A stretch of DNA of 64,000 bases from Mediterraneibacter agrestimuris (GTDB taxonomy: Bacteria > Bacillota > Clostridia > Lachnospirales > Lachnospiraceae). Where the stretch lies: contig NZ_CALPDG010000002.1 of NCBI RefSeq assembly GCF_943193195.1, forward strand, positions 124,001-188,000, given 5' to 3'. A program made the position numbers and the translations under genes. Positions 1-8,898 of the stretch are shown here, in pieces (the stretch's first letter is position 1; each line of letters starts with the position of its first letter). Below the pieces are notes generated by a model. That model worked only from the letters and a program-made list of their open reading frames with translations, was not told where the DNA came from and ran no database searches.

Positions 1-31
1 TATGCTGCACTGCTACTGTATGACCATTCTT

Positions 32-451
32 CTACTCCTGTTTTTTCAAAGTCTGAAGCTGTTGATAACAGTATTCCAAAATGCTTTTTCTTGTGATGAT
101 TCCGATAAAATTCTCCGTATCGTCCACTACTGGAACAAAGTTCTGATTCATTGCTTTCTGCAGCAGATCCTCCATATCAGCATCGGCAGAAACAGCAGTA
201 TAATTTGTTCTTCGCGGAAAATCTGAAATAAATATATTCTCCGCTTTTTTTAAATCCATTGCCTGCTGTGCCTTGATATACCAAAGTAAGTCTCCTTCTG
301 TCAGGGTTCCTGTGTATTTTCCTTCCCTGTTCAGCATCGGAATACAGCTGTATCTGTGATATTCCATCGTCTCTAACACCTGTCTTAAGGTACAATAGTC
401 ATGAATATAAGCAACGTCACTCTTTGGCTTCAAAAAAAACAAGATATTCAT
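32..451 (-). CDS. CBS-domain pair protein
   Basis: A 139-residue protein made almost entirely of two CBS motifs (roughly residues 12-65 and 80-135), the module that binds adenine nucleotides and gates partner enzymes or channels. No catalytic domain is attached. The ATG at 451 is chosen because an AGGAGGG ribosome site lies about 8 nt upstream; a TTG three codons earlier is too close to it. It follows the aspartate kinase gene by about 30 nt on the same strand, so the two are probably co-transcribed. CBS pairs of this size are widespread in Clostridia and the ligand cannot be told from sequence. The family call is firm, the role unknown. Confidence 0.85.
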   Translation of the reverse strand: MNILFFLKPKSDVAYIHDYCTLRQVLETMEYHRYSCIPMLNREGKYTGTLTEGDLLWYIKAQQAMDLKKAENIFISDFPRRTNYTAVSADADMEDLLQKAMNQNFVPVVDDTENFIGIITRKSILEYCYQQLQTLKKQE

Positions 452-483
452 AGCCAACACCCTCCTGCAAGTCTCTTCTGTTG

Positions 484-1803
484 TTAAATTTGTGTCACTA
501 CAAAAATGTCATAGAGTGCACGTATTGCACTTTTAAAATCATCATGGCGTACACCTACAATGATGTTCAGCTCGCTGGAGCCCTGGTCGATCATTTTCAC
601 ATTGATATGGGCATGTGCCAGTGCAGAGAAAATTCTGCCTGCTGTTCCTCTTGTAGCGCGCATTCCCCGTCCTACAATGGCGATCAGCGCCAGATCAGAT
701 TCCAGTTCGATATGATCTGGCTGTACTGCTTTGTGAATGCCTGCAAGCACCTGCTGCTCTTTCTCTTCAAATTCATCTTTATGTACGAAAATAGTCATTG
801 TATCAATTCCTGACGGCATATGCTCGATAGAAATATCATTTTTCTCAAATACTTCCAGCACTTTACGGCAAAAACCGATCTCAGAATTCATCATCGCCTT
901 TTCAATGGTAATTGATGCAAAACCATCTGTTCCGGCAATTCCGGTAATTGTGTACTTCGGCTGTCTGCAAGTTCCTTCTACAATCAAAGTTCCCTTGTTC
1001 TCCGGCGCGTTGGTATTGCGGATATTAATTGGAATACCTGCTTTTCGTACCGGAAAAATAGCGTCTTCATGAAGCACGCTTGCTCCCATGTAGGAAAGCT
1101 CACGTAATTCTTTGTATGTAATGGTTTCAATCGATTTTGGATTCTTAACAATACGCGGGTCTGCGATCAGAAAACCGGATACATCTGTCCAGTTCTCATA
1201 CAGGTCTGCTCCTGCGGCAAGAGCTACAAGTGAACCTGTTACATCAGAACCGCCTCTGGAAAATGTTACAACAGTTCCATCCTCTTTTGCTCCATAGAAG
1301 CCCGGGATAACAGCACCTTCCGATGCTTCCAGGCGTGTGCTCAATAATGTATTCGTTGTAGCTTCATCAAAACTTCCATCTTTACGGAAACGAATCACTT
1401 CTGCAGCATCGATAAATTCAAAGCCCAGATAGGCAGCCATGATTTTTCCATTCAAGTATTCTCCTCTGGAAGCAGCATAGTCTCTTCCAATTTTTTTTCC
1501 AAAATTCTCACAGATCACATCAAATTCCCCATCCAGAGAAATAGTCAGTTCCAAACCGTCAATAATCTCCTGATAACGAGCTTTGATTGCGTCTAACTGT
1601 TCTTTAAATTTCTTCTCACGGATCGCTGCACCGTAACAGCTGTACAGCATATCTGTCACTTTAGTATCTCCGGATGAACGCTTTCCCGGAGCAGACGGCA
1701 CAACGTACTTTCTGGATTTATCTGCACGGATAATACTGCCTACCTTCATGAACTGTTCAGCGCTCGCAAGTGAACTTCCTCCGAACTTCACGACCTTCTT
1801 CAT
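484..1803 (-). CDS. lysC: Aspartate kinase
   Basis: 439-residue aspartokinase, which phosphorylates L-aspartate as the first step to lysine, threonine, methionine and diaminopimelate. The N-terminal amino-acid kinase domain starts with the KFGGSS nucleotide-binding motif and carries SRGGSDVTG near residue 185; two ACT domains occupy about residues 290-439 and usually carry feedback inhibition by lysine or threonine. The length and single-function layout fit the monofunctional class. A GGAGG site precedes the ATG and a well-formed promoter lies about 105 nt upstream. No lysine riboswitch could be recognised in the 237-bp upstream gap, so any regulation visible here is allosteric. Confidence 0.95.
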   Translation of the reverse strand: MKKVVKFGGSSLASAEQFMKVGSIIRADKSRKYVVPSAPGKRSSGDTKVTDMLYSCYGAAIREKKFKEQLDAIKARYQEIIDGLELTISLDGEFDVICENFGKKIGRDYAASRGEYLNGKIMAAYLGFEFIDAAEVIRFRKDGSFDEATTNTLLSTRLEASEGAVIPGFYGAKEDGTVVTFSRGGSDVTGSLVALAAGADLYENWTDVSGFLIADPRIVKNPKSIETITYKELRELSYMGASVLHEDAIFPVRKAGIPINIRNTNAPENKGTLIVEGTCRQPKYTITGIAGTDGFASITIEKAMMNSEIGFCRKVLEVFEKNDISIEHMPSGIDTMTIFVHKDEFEEKEQQVLAGIHKAVQPDHIELESDLALIAIVGRGMRATRGTAGRIFSALAHAHINVKMIDQGSSELNIIVGVRHDDFKSAIRALYDIFVVTQI

Positions 1804-1905
1804 AATTCGTATCCTCCAATATTTTCTCTGTCAGTCTTTAATGATAACTGTTTTGCCAAAGCGGCAAATCTTTTCCCATAAATAGCTTTTATTTTACGGT
1901 TTCTT

Positions 1906-1934
1906 ATTATACAACCATCTAAATCTGTTGTAAA
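1906..1934 (-). promoter_or_regulatory. Sigma-A type promoter of the aspartate kinase gene
   Basis: Read on the minus strand: TTTACA (1929-1934), a 17-nt spacer, then a perfect TATAAT (1906-1911). It faces the aspartate kinase start at 1803 and lies after the RNase G gene, so lysC and the CBS gene have their own promoter. The leader contains a short TTGCC/GGCAA hairpin of unknown meaning. Confidence 0.75.
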
Positions 1935-2040
1935 TCTCTTCTTTTTCAAAATATCCCAGTCTCCCTCCGCTTACATAAATAAACTCCTGTTCTTTCGCAG
2001 AAATCTCAATTACTCATAATTGTTATGTCTTTCTTTTCAT

Positions 2041-3231
2041 TTACTTCGTATGATATTCATACAGCGGCTTCCGTACTTTTTTTCTTGTTACTTCCACAAG
2101 CTGCAGACCAGTCACGTCCACAAGTGTTGCCTGAATCGGATCTTTCGACAGATGGTAACGAAATTCTTTTAACAATGTCTGCATTGCCTTTTCATCATTC
2201 AGATTAATAAAATCCACCAGAATAATACCGGACAGGTTCCGAAGCCTCATCTGATGTGCGATCTCCCGTGCCGCCTCCAGATTAATCTTCAAATAGCTTG
2301 CCGCTGTATTTTTCCCGGAAATATCTTTCCCAGAATTAACATCCACAACGGTCAGCGCTTCTGTCGGCTGTATCACAAGATAGCCGCCATGTTTCAGCCA
2401 GACACGCTCATTCATGGCACGTTCAAGTACCTTTTTCAGATTATAAAGGGCTGACAGAGAAAGCATTTGATCCTCATATTTCCGAAGCATGGACAGATAT
2501 TCCGGCTGTTCTGTCTCAAAATATGTCTGTACCTCTTCAAAAAGTTCTATATCTTCAATGATAATTTCTTTCAATCCATCCAGGTACACATTTTTTAAAT
2601 CTGCTATGTAAGGCTTTACTGCAGTTTCCAGACAGGAATAACAGGTGCGGTGCATGGCTGTTTCTTTTAGATGCTTATACCGGTTCTGAAGCTGTTTAAT
2701 TTCTTTTGTTACTGTTTCAAAAGGCGCATCCTTTGCATTTGTCCGCAAAATAATACCATATTCTTCATTTTTCAAATTCTGAAGCTGTTCTTTTAATTCT
2801 TCCCGTTGAACCTTTGGAATCTTTGCAGACGCGCCGATTCTCGTATTTCCGGAAGTGAGTACGGCATACCATCCTGTAAAGCTGATATTACTGCTTACTG
2901 TGGGAACCTTTGTCTTTGCAGCCTCCTTTGTAATCTGGACAACCAATTCATCTCCGATGCAAAGAGGTTTTTTGCCGGTTTTTTGCGTAAAAAATGCATT
3001 CTTTGCCTGACTCATATCATAGTAGCAATTGGTACCGCCGATATTGATAAAGGCAGCGCCGATATTTGCCACAATATTCTGAACCTTACCAATGTAAATA
3101 CTGTTTAATGCCGGTTTCTGATGGTCAGGATTCTCCTGCGGACTGCAATGGATTTCTGCAATTTCATCATCCTCCAGCTCCCATGTCCATATCCAATTGT
3201 CTTCCTTCGTAATCAGAATTTTACGTGTCAT
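2041..3231 (-). CDS. rng: Ribonuclease G/E family endoribonuclease
   Basis: 396-residue RNase E/G family protein that cleaves single-stranded RNA and matures rRNA and mRNA. It has an N-terminal S1-like domain (about residues 40-115) and the metal-binding catalytic region with VDVNSGKD and VDFINL (roughly residues 305-360). It stops at about the point where E. coli RNase G and E carry the CPxCxG zinc-link that joins subunits, so that motif is absent. It follows the radical SAM/DUF2344 pair, a common partnership in Firmicutes. The usual downstream rplU and rpmA genes are not here; the lysC promoter follows instead. Confidence 0.9.
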   Translation of the reverse strand: MTRKILITKEDNWIWTWELEDDEIAEIHCSPQENPDHQKPALNSIYIGKVQNIVANIGAAFINIGGTNCYYDMSQAKNAFFTQKTGKKPLCIGDELVVQITKEAAKTKVPTVSSNISFTGWYAVLTSGNTRIGASAKIPKVQREELKEQLQNLKNEEYGIILRTNAKDAPFETVTKEIKQLQNRYKHLKETAMHRTCYSCLETAVKPYIADLKNVYLDGLKEIIIEDIELFEEVQTYFETEQPEYLSMLRKYEDQMLSLSALYNLKKVLERAMNERVWLKHGGYLVIQPTEALTVVDVNSGKDISGKNTAASYLKINLEAAREIAHQMRLRNLSGIILVDFINLNDEKAMQTLLKEFRYHLSKDPIQATLVDVTGLQLVEVTRKKVRKPLYEYHTK

Positions 3232-3272
3232 GTCAATTTCAACACTCCTCAGTTTTATATCGATTCTATATT

Positions 3273-3974
3273 TTATATAATTTCATTGCCCAATGATTCC
3301 AGCGTCACAAGCGTCTGTTCTTTTTCGGTTCCTGTATTTGCATACATCTCCAGACGGTGATATGAAAAGACTGGCTCTTCTTCAATTCCGGCATACTTCA
3401 GAAATGCTTCCATCACCAGATCTGGTTTTAAATTCTGCACACTTCCTGATGCCAGCTTTAAGAACAACTCATTTTCGCGGATTTCCGCTTCATAAATCAT
3501 CGGACGAATATCTACTTCCTGCTGACTGCGCTTCGTCTGTTTTATAATTCGGATTTCCGGCTGTTCATAAAATGCTGTGAAAAGATTTTTCCAGTTAGCG
3601 GGAAGGCAGCCCTTCCTTACCCTTACAAGATAATCAGCCGCCGCAACGATTGCCATCCCTGTTGCCTTCTTTTCCTCAGAAATCTGACGGAAACTTACGA
3701 TTTCCATTCCCTCGGTCATAACGGCATTCATTCGTTTTACTGCCTCGGCGCTTGAAACTGGTTCTCCCAGTTCAATATCTACATATTCGCCGTCACTTGT
3801 CAGTCCGATTCCAAGAGGACTTGCAAATGACATGATCATATGCGGACTGTATCCTCCTGTAAATGCGATCGGAATCTCCGCCCTTCGCATTGCCTTCTGA
3901 AAAAAACGCATTACGTCCAGATGTCCGATAAACTTGAGAACACCGTATTTACGGAATTTAATTCTAACCTTCAT
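3273..3974 (-). CDS. DUF2344 (TIGR03936) protein, partner of the radical SAM protein
   Basis: 233-residue member of the radical SAM-linked DUF2344 family, in many bacteria fused to or next to the TIGR03960 radical SAM protein. The family marker KYGVLKFIGHLDVMR is at the N terminus. The ATG at 3974 is chosen over an upstream in-frame start because GGAGGAGGTG lies immediately upstream; the longer frame would run through the end of the preceding gene. It overlaps that gene by 11 bp, a sign of translational coupling. The molecular role is not established in the literature I know; proximity to RNase G and ribosomal genes suggests RNA or translation work. Confidence 0.88.
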   Translation of the reverse strand: MKVRIKFRKYGVLKFIGHLDVMRFFQKAMRRAEIPIAFTGGYSPHMIMSFASPLGIGLTSDGEYVDIELGEPVSSAEAVKRMNAVMTEGMEIVSFRQISEEKKATGMAIVAAADYLVRVRKGCLPANWKNLFTAFYEQPEIRIIKQTKRSQQEVDIRPMIYEAEIRENELFLKLASGSVQNLKPDLVMEAFLKYAGIEEEPVFSYHRLEMYANTGTEKEQTLVTLESLGNEII

Positions 3975-5823
3975 AACAGACACCTCCTCCAAATTTTGCA
4001 GCGCCGCAGCCAGAACAATTCTCCCTGCAGTTCGGCGTAATGATTCCTTCTTTTGCACGTTCCCATTCTTTCTTTAAAAATGCTTTGCTGACGCCGATTT
4101 CGATGAAATCCCACGGAAGCAGTTCTTTTGTATCCCGCTCTCTTAGAGTATAAAATTCAATATCTGTACCTGTATTCTCAAATGCTTTCATCCACAGATC
4201 ATTGTTAAAGCTTTCTGTCCATGAGTCATAAAGACATCCCAGACGATAGGCTTCCTCGATCACAGCTGCGGTCCGTCTGTCTCCCCGTGCAAATACGCCT
4301 TCCAGCACTGTCACATCCGCTTCGTGCCAGTTATACTTGAGGCTCTTGCGATTGAGCTGTTGTTGAAATTCATGCTTCACAACAGAAGCCCTGTGTACAT
4401 ATTCTTCACTGGTGCACATAGGCGCCCATTGGAACGGTGTAAATGGTTTCGGCACAAAGAAGGAGGAACTTGCGGTAATCTGGCATTTTCCGTTTCGCTG
4501 CTCCTTTGGAATCTCATAATATCTGCGTGCAACACGATCTGACAAACGGGCAATTTCCTTCATATCTTCCTCCGTTTCCGTAGGAAGTCCAAGCATAAAG
4601 TATAATTTCACCTTGGACCAGCCGCCCTCGAAAGCCTGTCCCGCACCATTTATAATATCCTCTTCAGTCAATCCTTTATTGATCACATTTCTCATTCTCT
4701 GTGATCCCGCTTCCGGCGCAAATGTCAGGCTGCTTTTTCGGATATCCTGTACCTTGCTCATTACATCCAGCGAAAAAGCGTCAATTCTAAGAGACGGCAG
4801 AGAGATATTGATTCCTTGTCCCTGATATTCTTCAATCAAAAAGGTCACTAACTCTTCCAGTTGAGAGTAATCACTGGAACTAAGAGAACTTAAAGAAATT
4901 TCTTCATGTCCGGTATTTTTTATCATTTCTCTTGCATAACTTTTTAACTTCTCAATATCCCGTTCCCTTGTAGGGCGGTAGATCATTCCCGCCTGGCAGA
5001 ACCGGCATCCGCGGATACATCCTCTCTGAATTTCCAGTACCACCCGGTCTTGAGTTGCCTTGATATACGGCACGACAGGCGCAGACGGATAGACAGACTC
5101 TGTTACATCCATCACAACCTGCTTCTTGATCTTCTCCGGCGCATGGTTGTTGATTACAGAAAATGTCTGTAATGTACCGTCTGCATTATAAGAAGCTTCA
5201 TAAAACTGAGGCACATAGATTCCTTCAATGTCTGCGGCAGCCTCCAAAAATTCCAGACGGGTCTTTCCTTCTGCTTTACATTGCTTATATGTATCCAGCA
5301 GTTCATTATAAACAGTTTCACCTTCACCGATATAAAATAAGTCGAAGAAATCCGCCAGAGGTTCAGGATTATAAGTACACGGTCCCCCTCCGATAACGAT
5401 TGGATGTTCCTCAGTCCGATCCGCCGCATGAACCGGAATCTGACTCAGTTCCAATACTTGAAGAATGTTCGTATAACACATTTCATACTGGATCGTAATC
5501 CCAAGAAAATCAAACTCTTTGATTGGATCCTGAGATTCCAGTGCGAATAGCGGAATGCTCTGCTCTCTCATCACCTTGTCCAGATCCAGCCACGGGGAGT
5601 AGACGCGCTCGCACCATACATCCTCACGCTTGTTAAACAACGCATACAGAATCTGAATGCCAAGATGGGACATACCAATCTCATAAACGTCCGGGAAGCA
5701 CATAGCGAACCGCACATCTACTTTTTCAAGGTCTTTCATTACACTATTGACCTCATTCCCGATGTAACGGGCAGGTTTCTCAATTTTTAGTAATATTTCA
5801 TCATTTAAAGCTAGTTTTCTCAT
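3964..5823 (-). CDS. TIGR03960-family radical SAM protein with B12-binding-like domain
   Basis: About 619 residues. The N-terminal third resembles the cobalamin-binding region of B12-dependent radical SAM enzymes. The centre holds the [4Fe-4S]/SAM motif CIRGCRFCQ (C-x3-C-x2-C) followed by the SAM barrel. The C terminus is cysteine-rich (CRENCSGCGAAKFGGGVC), as in TIGR03960 proteins, and may hold another cluster. The ATG at 5823 is preferred because AAGGAG is 6-7 nt upstream; a longer frame exists but lacks a site. First gene of a unit with the DUF2344 protein and RNase G. The substrate is unknown; the family assignment is confident. Confidence 0.9.
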   Translation of the reverse strand: MRKLALNDEILLKIEKPARYIGNEVNSVMKDLEKVDVRFAMCFPDVYEIGMSHLGIQILYALFNKREDVWCERVYSPWLDLDKVMREQSIPLFALESQDPIKEFDFLGITIQYEMCYTNILQVLELSQIPVHAADRTEEHPIVIGGGPCTYNPEPLADFFDLFYIGEGETVYNELLDTYKQCKAEGKTRLEFLEAAADIEGIYVPQFYEASYNADGTLQTFSVINNHAPEKIKKQVVMDVTESVYPSAPVVPYIKATQDRVVLEIQRGCIRGCRFCQAGMIYRPTRERDIEKLKSYAREMIKNTGHEEISLSSLSSSDYSQLEELVTFLIEEYQGQGINISLPSLRIDAFSLDVMSKVQDIRKSSLTFAPEAGSQRMRNVINKGLTEEDIINGAGQAFEGGWSKVKLYFMLGLPTETEEDMKEIARLSDRVARRYYEIPKEQRNGKCQITASSSFFVPKPFTPFQWAPMCTSEEYVHRASVVKHEFQQQLNRKSLKYNWHEADVTVLEGVFARGDRRTAAVIEEAYRLGCLYDSWTESFNNDLWMKAFENTGTDIEFYTLRERDTKELLPWDFIEIGVSKAFLKKEWERAKEGIITPNCRENCSGCGAAKFGGGVCYEG

Positions 5824-5848
5824 GTTTCTCCTTTTATTTTTTCTACTG

Positions 5849-5914
5849 TGCAGCACTATGCATAATTATTTATACATCATTTTCATGGTCTTGCATAAAA
5901 TACATAGCACTGCA
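5849..5914. repeat. Imperfect inverted repeat upstream of the radical SAM gene
   Basis: TGCAGCACTATG at 5849-5860 pairs with CATAGCACTGCA at 5903-5914 (10 of 12 positions), about 25 bp upstream of the radical SAM start codon. It could be a leader structure or an operator-like dyad. No riboswitch class is recognised. Confidence 0.4.
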
Positions 5915-6116
5915 TAACATGATTTGATACTATAAATCACTTATTTTATTATCAAATTCTTAAAAATTCTGTCCTGCTTTTCCTATCATTTAATACCCTA
6001 TATGAGAATATGATATTGTTTGATATGAAATAGCACGTTAACCCACTGTATTATATACTTTTTGCGGAAGGAGTTCAAGAAAATCTTTCTCAGATATCTG
6101 AATGTCAAATACAAAG

Positions 6117-6236
6117 CCTACTATTCACACCCTACGGGTGCTCCAGGAACAGTATCCAATCCAGCCCATTTTAAGCCGCCTTCGGCGAGGGGCTGGATAT
6201 ATCGCTGCCATCACTTCATTGGCCGGACACCTTGCC
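6117..6236. mobile_element. Dispersed palindromic element, copy 1 (decayed)
   Basis: Closely matches copy 12 at 54697-54842, from the left terminus (11 of 14 bases) through the internal stem ATCCAGCCC/GGGCTGGAT (6159-6167 and 6190-6198) with apical GCCG/CGGC hairpin, up to the shared ACACCTTGC at about 6228-6236. The right terminus is missing, so this copy is probably immobile. Confidence 0.7.
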
Positions 6237-6587
6237 CAGACCATACAAAAAAGAAGCTGCCGGCACAACTTCCCTTTTGTATGATCTGAGTTATCAGTTA
6301 AAATCGAACACAAAAAATCCCTCTGTCCAGCGCATACATATCACTGTCCAAAGGGATTCTCTGCCTAATAATGATATTTTACTGCACGATATTCAGTTGT
6401 CAATTTTCAGGTAGAATCTCATTCATTGAGATTCCGAGAAGTTATGAAGATATACTTTCTTAAATTGCCCTGTCTTTATCTGTTCATTGATATTCTTCAT
6501 TGATTGCACACATCCCCTAATATCTCTAGAGACAGTATACTGCAATTTAAGATTTACTTTAAGAATTGTATCATAAAATTTCCGCTC

Positions 6588-6956
6588 TTACAAAAGCTTG
6601 CGTAACTGATCTGCAACTTCCTTATCAAGTTTCTTTCCCCCAGAAAATGCAACCATAAATCTTTCAATCGAATTACCATAGGATTTTTTTACCAAATCTT
6701 TTGTCCATTTATGTATATGCTCTTCTTTCGTGCATGCTGCATAATAACTATAATTTTTTTTACTGTCTATCGCTTTTACAAGACCAGCCATCTGAAGATT
6801 TTTTAAATAAGTACTCAATGTCTGTCTTTTCCAATCCTTATGAAGTTTTTCATTCGCATAAGTCAGTATTTCCTTAAATGACACATCCTTTTCCTGAATC
6901 CATAAAAAATCCATGATTTCCATTTCCGTATTGGTTAAATCATATTTTTTCTTCAT
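6588..6956 (-). CDS. BlaI/MecI-family winged-helix repressor
   Basis: 122 residues with the BlaI/MecI/CopY winged-helix layout: N-terminal LTNTEMEIMDFLW, recognition helix around QTLSTYLKNLQMAGLV, and a C-terminal dimer helix. These repressors bind dyads in their own promoters and are released when a cognate M56 sensor peptidase is triggered. That peptidase lies directly upstream on the same strand (31-nt gap). A GGGGAGG site precedes the ATG. Here the repressor is the last gene of the cassette. Its target is inferred, not shown; a candidate dyad is at 9626-9650. Confidence 0.9.
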   Translation of the reverse strand: MKKKYDLTNTEMEIMDFLWIQEKDVSFKEILTYANEKLHKDWKRQTLSTYLKNLQMAGLVKAIDSKKNYSYYAACTKEEHIHKWTKDLVKKSYGNSIERFMVAFSGGKKLDKEVADQLRKLL

Positions 6957-6987
6957 CTAATGTACCTCCCCTTATTATTTTTTTCTA

Positions 6988-8334
6988 TTAATGTGGACAA
7001 ATTTTATATGTTGTTGTATGTAACTGTTCTTTTAGGATAACATTTCCGCATAAAGTACATCTTCCTGCGCTGTAAACATCCATTCTACATCCTTTTCCAA
7101 TAGTCGTATGATAGGATTGTGTTCCGGAAACATACTTGTGGGTACAATAAGCTTTATCATTTGAGATGCCATCATCTATTTCGAAAATATTTCCGTTCTC
7201 ATCTGTAAAAAATGTATCAAAAGGTGCATCTTCCAGTACTTCAAAAGTCTCTCCTGGATTAAAGTCTGACCACTCGGAGGCATTTAGTTGTAAATCTTCT
7301 AACGATCCTTCTCCATGTATTTCCATTCTCGGGGCGTTATCATAGGCAAAAACTGTTGATGTACCCAATGTACAGATAAGTATTCCAACGAAAACAGATA
7401 TTTTTTTCAAAGTTCTTTTTCTTTTTGCCTTCATTTCCAAAATTCGCTTTTTCAAAATACGTCCTCCATTATCAATTATTCCTGATACAAATCTGTTTTT
7501 CATTATTGAACCTTCTTCAGATATATTAATAAGCAGATTTCCATAACTACTTATGAAATCTTTTTCTTTGTTACGTATCACCGTTTCATCACAGTAAATC
7601 TCACTAATATTGCAAATTTCATAGAATAAAAAGTAACACAATGGATTAAACCAATTTAATGCAATCGCAAAAAGAGCAAGAAATTTAATAAGCAAATCCC
7701 TATTCTTTACATGAATCATTTCATGCATAATAATAATTTTAATACTTTCCGGAGAAAATCTGTCAAGATAAGGTTCAGGTATATAAATGACAGGTCTGGC
7801 TAATCCAATCACACTTGGAACTTCTATGTACGGTGAAAATATAAGTGATATTTTCGTGTGTAAGTTTAAAACTGCTCTCAGATTATCAATATACCCTAAA
7901 ATATATTCTGGAGTTTCAACATTATTATCAGCGCTTAACCGATTCAGAACCTTTCTAAGTTTAAAGTATTGATAGAACTGTATGCACAAAATAACAGCAG
8001 CAACACATCCTGCAAAAATAAGATAAACAATTCTTTTTTTAATATTATGAGATACATAGATATCGTTTCCTAAATGTATAATCAAATTAGAAAAATAATA
8101 TCTTTTTGTAGAAAGATCTGACGTAAGCTCCAACAAAGGGATAGCAGTGATATATTCCTTGATTTTATATTTAAAGCAAGGGAACGGAAACAAGAAAAAT
8201 AGTAAGGCCAGCTTTAAAATATTATACCGCCATTTTACAGTAAAAAATCTTTTTGCAATCGGGCATATTAATATATAAAGGATATAAACAGCAGAACCCG
8301 ATAAAGACATCATAAACAATACGCTATTTCTCAT
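6988..8334 (-). CDS. BlaR1-like M56 family membrane metallopeptidase (sensor)
   Basis: 448 residues. Hydrophobic segments lie near residues 10-28, 37-53, 101-120, 212-232 and 313-331. The zinc site HEMIH is at 204-208, with a downstream EIYCDE region supplying the usual third ligand. In BlaR1/MecR1 the zinc site cleaves or triggers cleavage of the repressor. Instead of a beta-lactam-binding domain, the predicted outside part is only about 117 residues, ending in a cysteine-rich tail (C-x18-C-x9-C-x2-C-x16-C) with several histidines. The signal is therefore probably not a beta-lactam. Pairs with the adjacent BlaI-type gene. Confidence 0.88.
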   Translation of the reverse strand: MRNSVLFMMSLSGSAVYILYILICPIAKRFFTVKWRYNILKLALLFFLFPFPCFKYKIKEYITAIPLLELTSDLSTKRYYFSNLIIHLGNDIYVSHNIKKRIVYLIFAGCVAAVILCIQFYQYFKLRKVLNRLSADNNVETPEYILGYIDNLRAVLNLHTKISLIFSPYIEVPSVIGLARPVIYIPEPYLDRFSPESIKIIIMHEMIHVKNRDLLIKFLALFAIALNWFNPLCYFLFYEICNISEIYCDETVIRNKEKDFISSYGNLLINISEEGSIMKNRFVSGIIDNGGRILKKRILEMKAKRKRTLKKISVFVGILICTLGTSTVFAYDNAPRMEIHGEGSLEDLQLNASEWSDFNPGETFEVLEDAPFDTFFTDENGNIFEIDDGISNDKAYCTHKYVSGTQSYHTTIGKGCRMDVYSAGRCTLCGNVILKEQLHTTTYKICPH

Positions 8335-8354
8335 AAGCCTCTTCCCAATCTGTT

Positions 8355-8774
8355 TTATCCTTCAGTGTATTCAATATCTATAGAAATATTATCTTTCAAG
8401 ATTCCATTGAAACTTCCTATTATCAGATTTACGATTGCTATTCGTGATTCTTCTGAAATTTCATTATACGGCTCTGTATGTAATGTTACATTCACAGTAG
8501 TTTCTGAATGATCTGTTAAATCATAATTATGTATGCTGACCAAAGGAGCGTTTCCTTCAGCCATCTCTTGGATAGTATCCTGTAACATCCTTTCTAAATC
8601 AGCTTTTTGGTAATCTTCCTTTTTATTCATATCAGTTTCATGTTCTGTATTAAAACTTTCATATTCGATATCATCATCTGCAAATATAAGATTATTTGCT
8701 ATAAATCCTGCCAAAACGAAAATAACAAATAGACTAATACATAAATAGACTCTTTTTCTGTATTTTTTCTCCAT
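8355..8774 (-). CDS. Membrane-anchored exported protein, unknown function
   Basis: 139 residues: a short basic N terminus, one hydrophobic segment (about residues 9-31) and an acidic extracytoplasmic part of roughly 105 residues with no recognised domain. It ends 20 nt before the M56 peptidase gene starts and is likely in the same transcript. The arrangement suggests a ligand-presenting or signal-modulating partner of the sensor, but that is inference. A 7+7-bp palindrome lies about 55 bp upstream of its start. Confidence 0.75.
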   Translation of the reverse strand: MEKKYRKRVYLCISLFVIFVLAGFIANNLIFADDDIEYESFNTEHETDMNKKEDYQKADLERMLQDTIQEMAEGNAPLVSIHNYDLTDHSETTVNVTLHTEPYNEISEESRIAIVNLIIGSFNGILKDNISIDIEYTEG

Positions 8775-8828
8775 TTTTTCTCCATTTTTCTCTCATATAT
8801 TAAAACATATAGTTATAGTAAAACTGCA

Positions 8829-8846
8829 ATGTTTTGTTAAAAACAT
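8829..8846. promoter_or_regulatory. Palindrome ATGTTTT-GTTA-AAAACAT, possible operator
   Basis: Perfect 7-bp arms with a 4-bp spacer, in the 124-bp gap between the two exported-protein genes of the BlaI/M56 cassette. The position suits an operator or a small internal hairpin. Which protein binds it, if any, is unknown. Confidence 0.35.
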
Positions 8847-8898
8847 CACAGTTCATACTACAATTATATAAGACTACTGACTAATCTGCAAGCTCTTT

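Larger units (their letters stand above)
5824..6587. other. 764-bp gene-free region with repeats and stem-loops
   Basis: No convincing gene. It holds an imperfect inverted repeat at 5849-5914, a decayed copy of the dispersed palindromic element at 6117-6236, a long-loop AATCCCT/AGGGATT pair at 6316-6358, and an 8-bp perfect stem-loop GAATCTCA/TGAGATTC at 6414-6434 without a T-run. The last two may help end transcription from the BlaI cassette. A plus-strand frame starting at 6062 runs through the repeat and has no family resemblance. Confidence 0.6.

Noticed and set aside
1804-2040. Lysine riboswitch in front of aspartate kinase
   Set aside because: The leader is A/T-rich with only one short hairpin; none of the multi-helix lysine aptamer pattern could be seen.
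6062-6289. Plus-strand frame overlapping element copy 1
   Set aside because: Much of it is the palindromic repeat read through; no homology or conserved composition.
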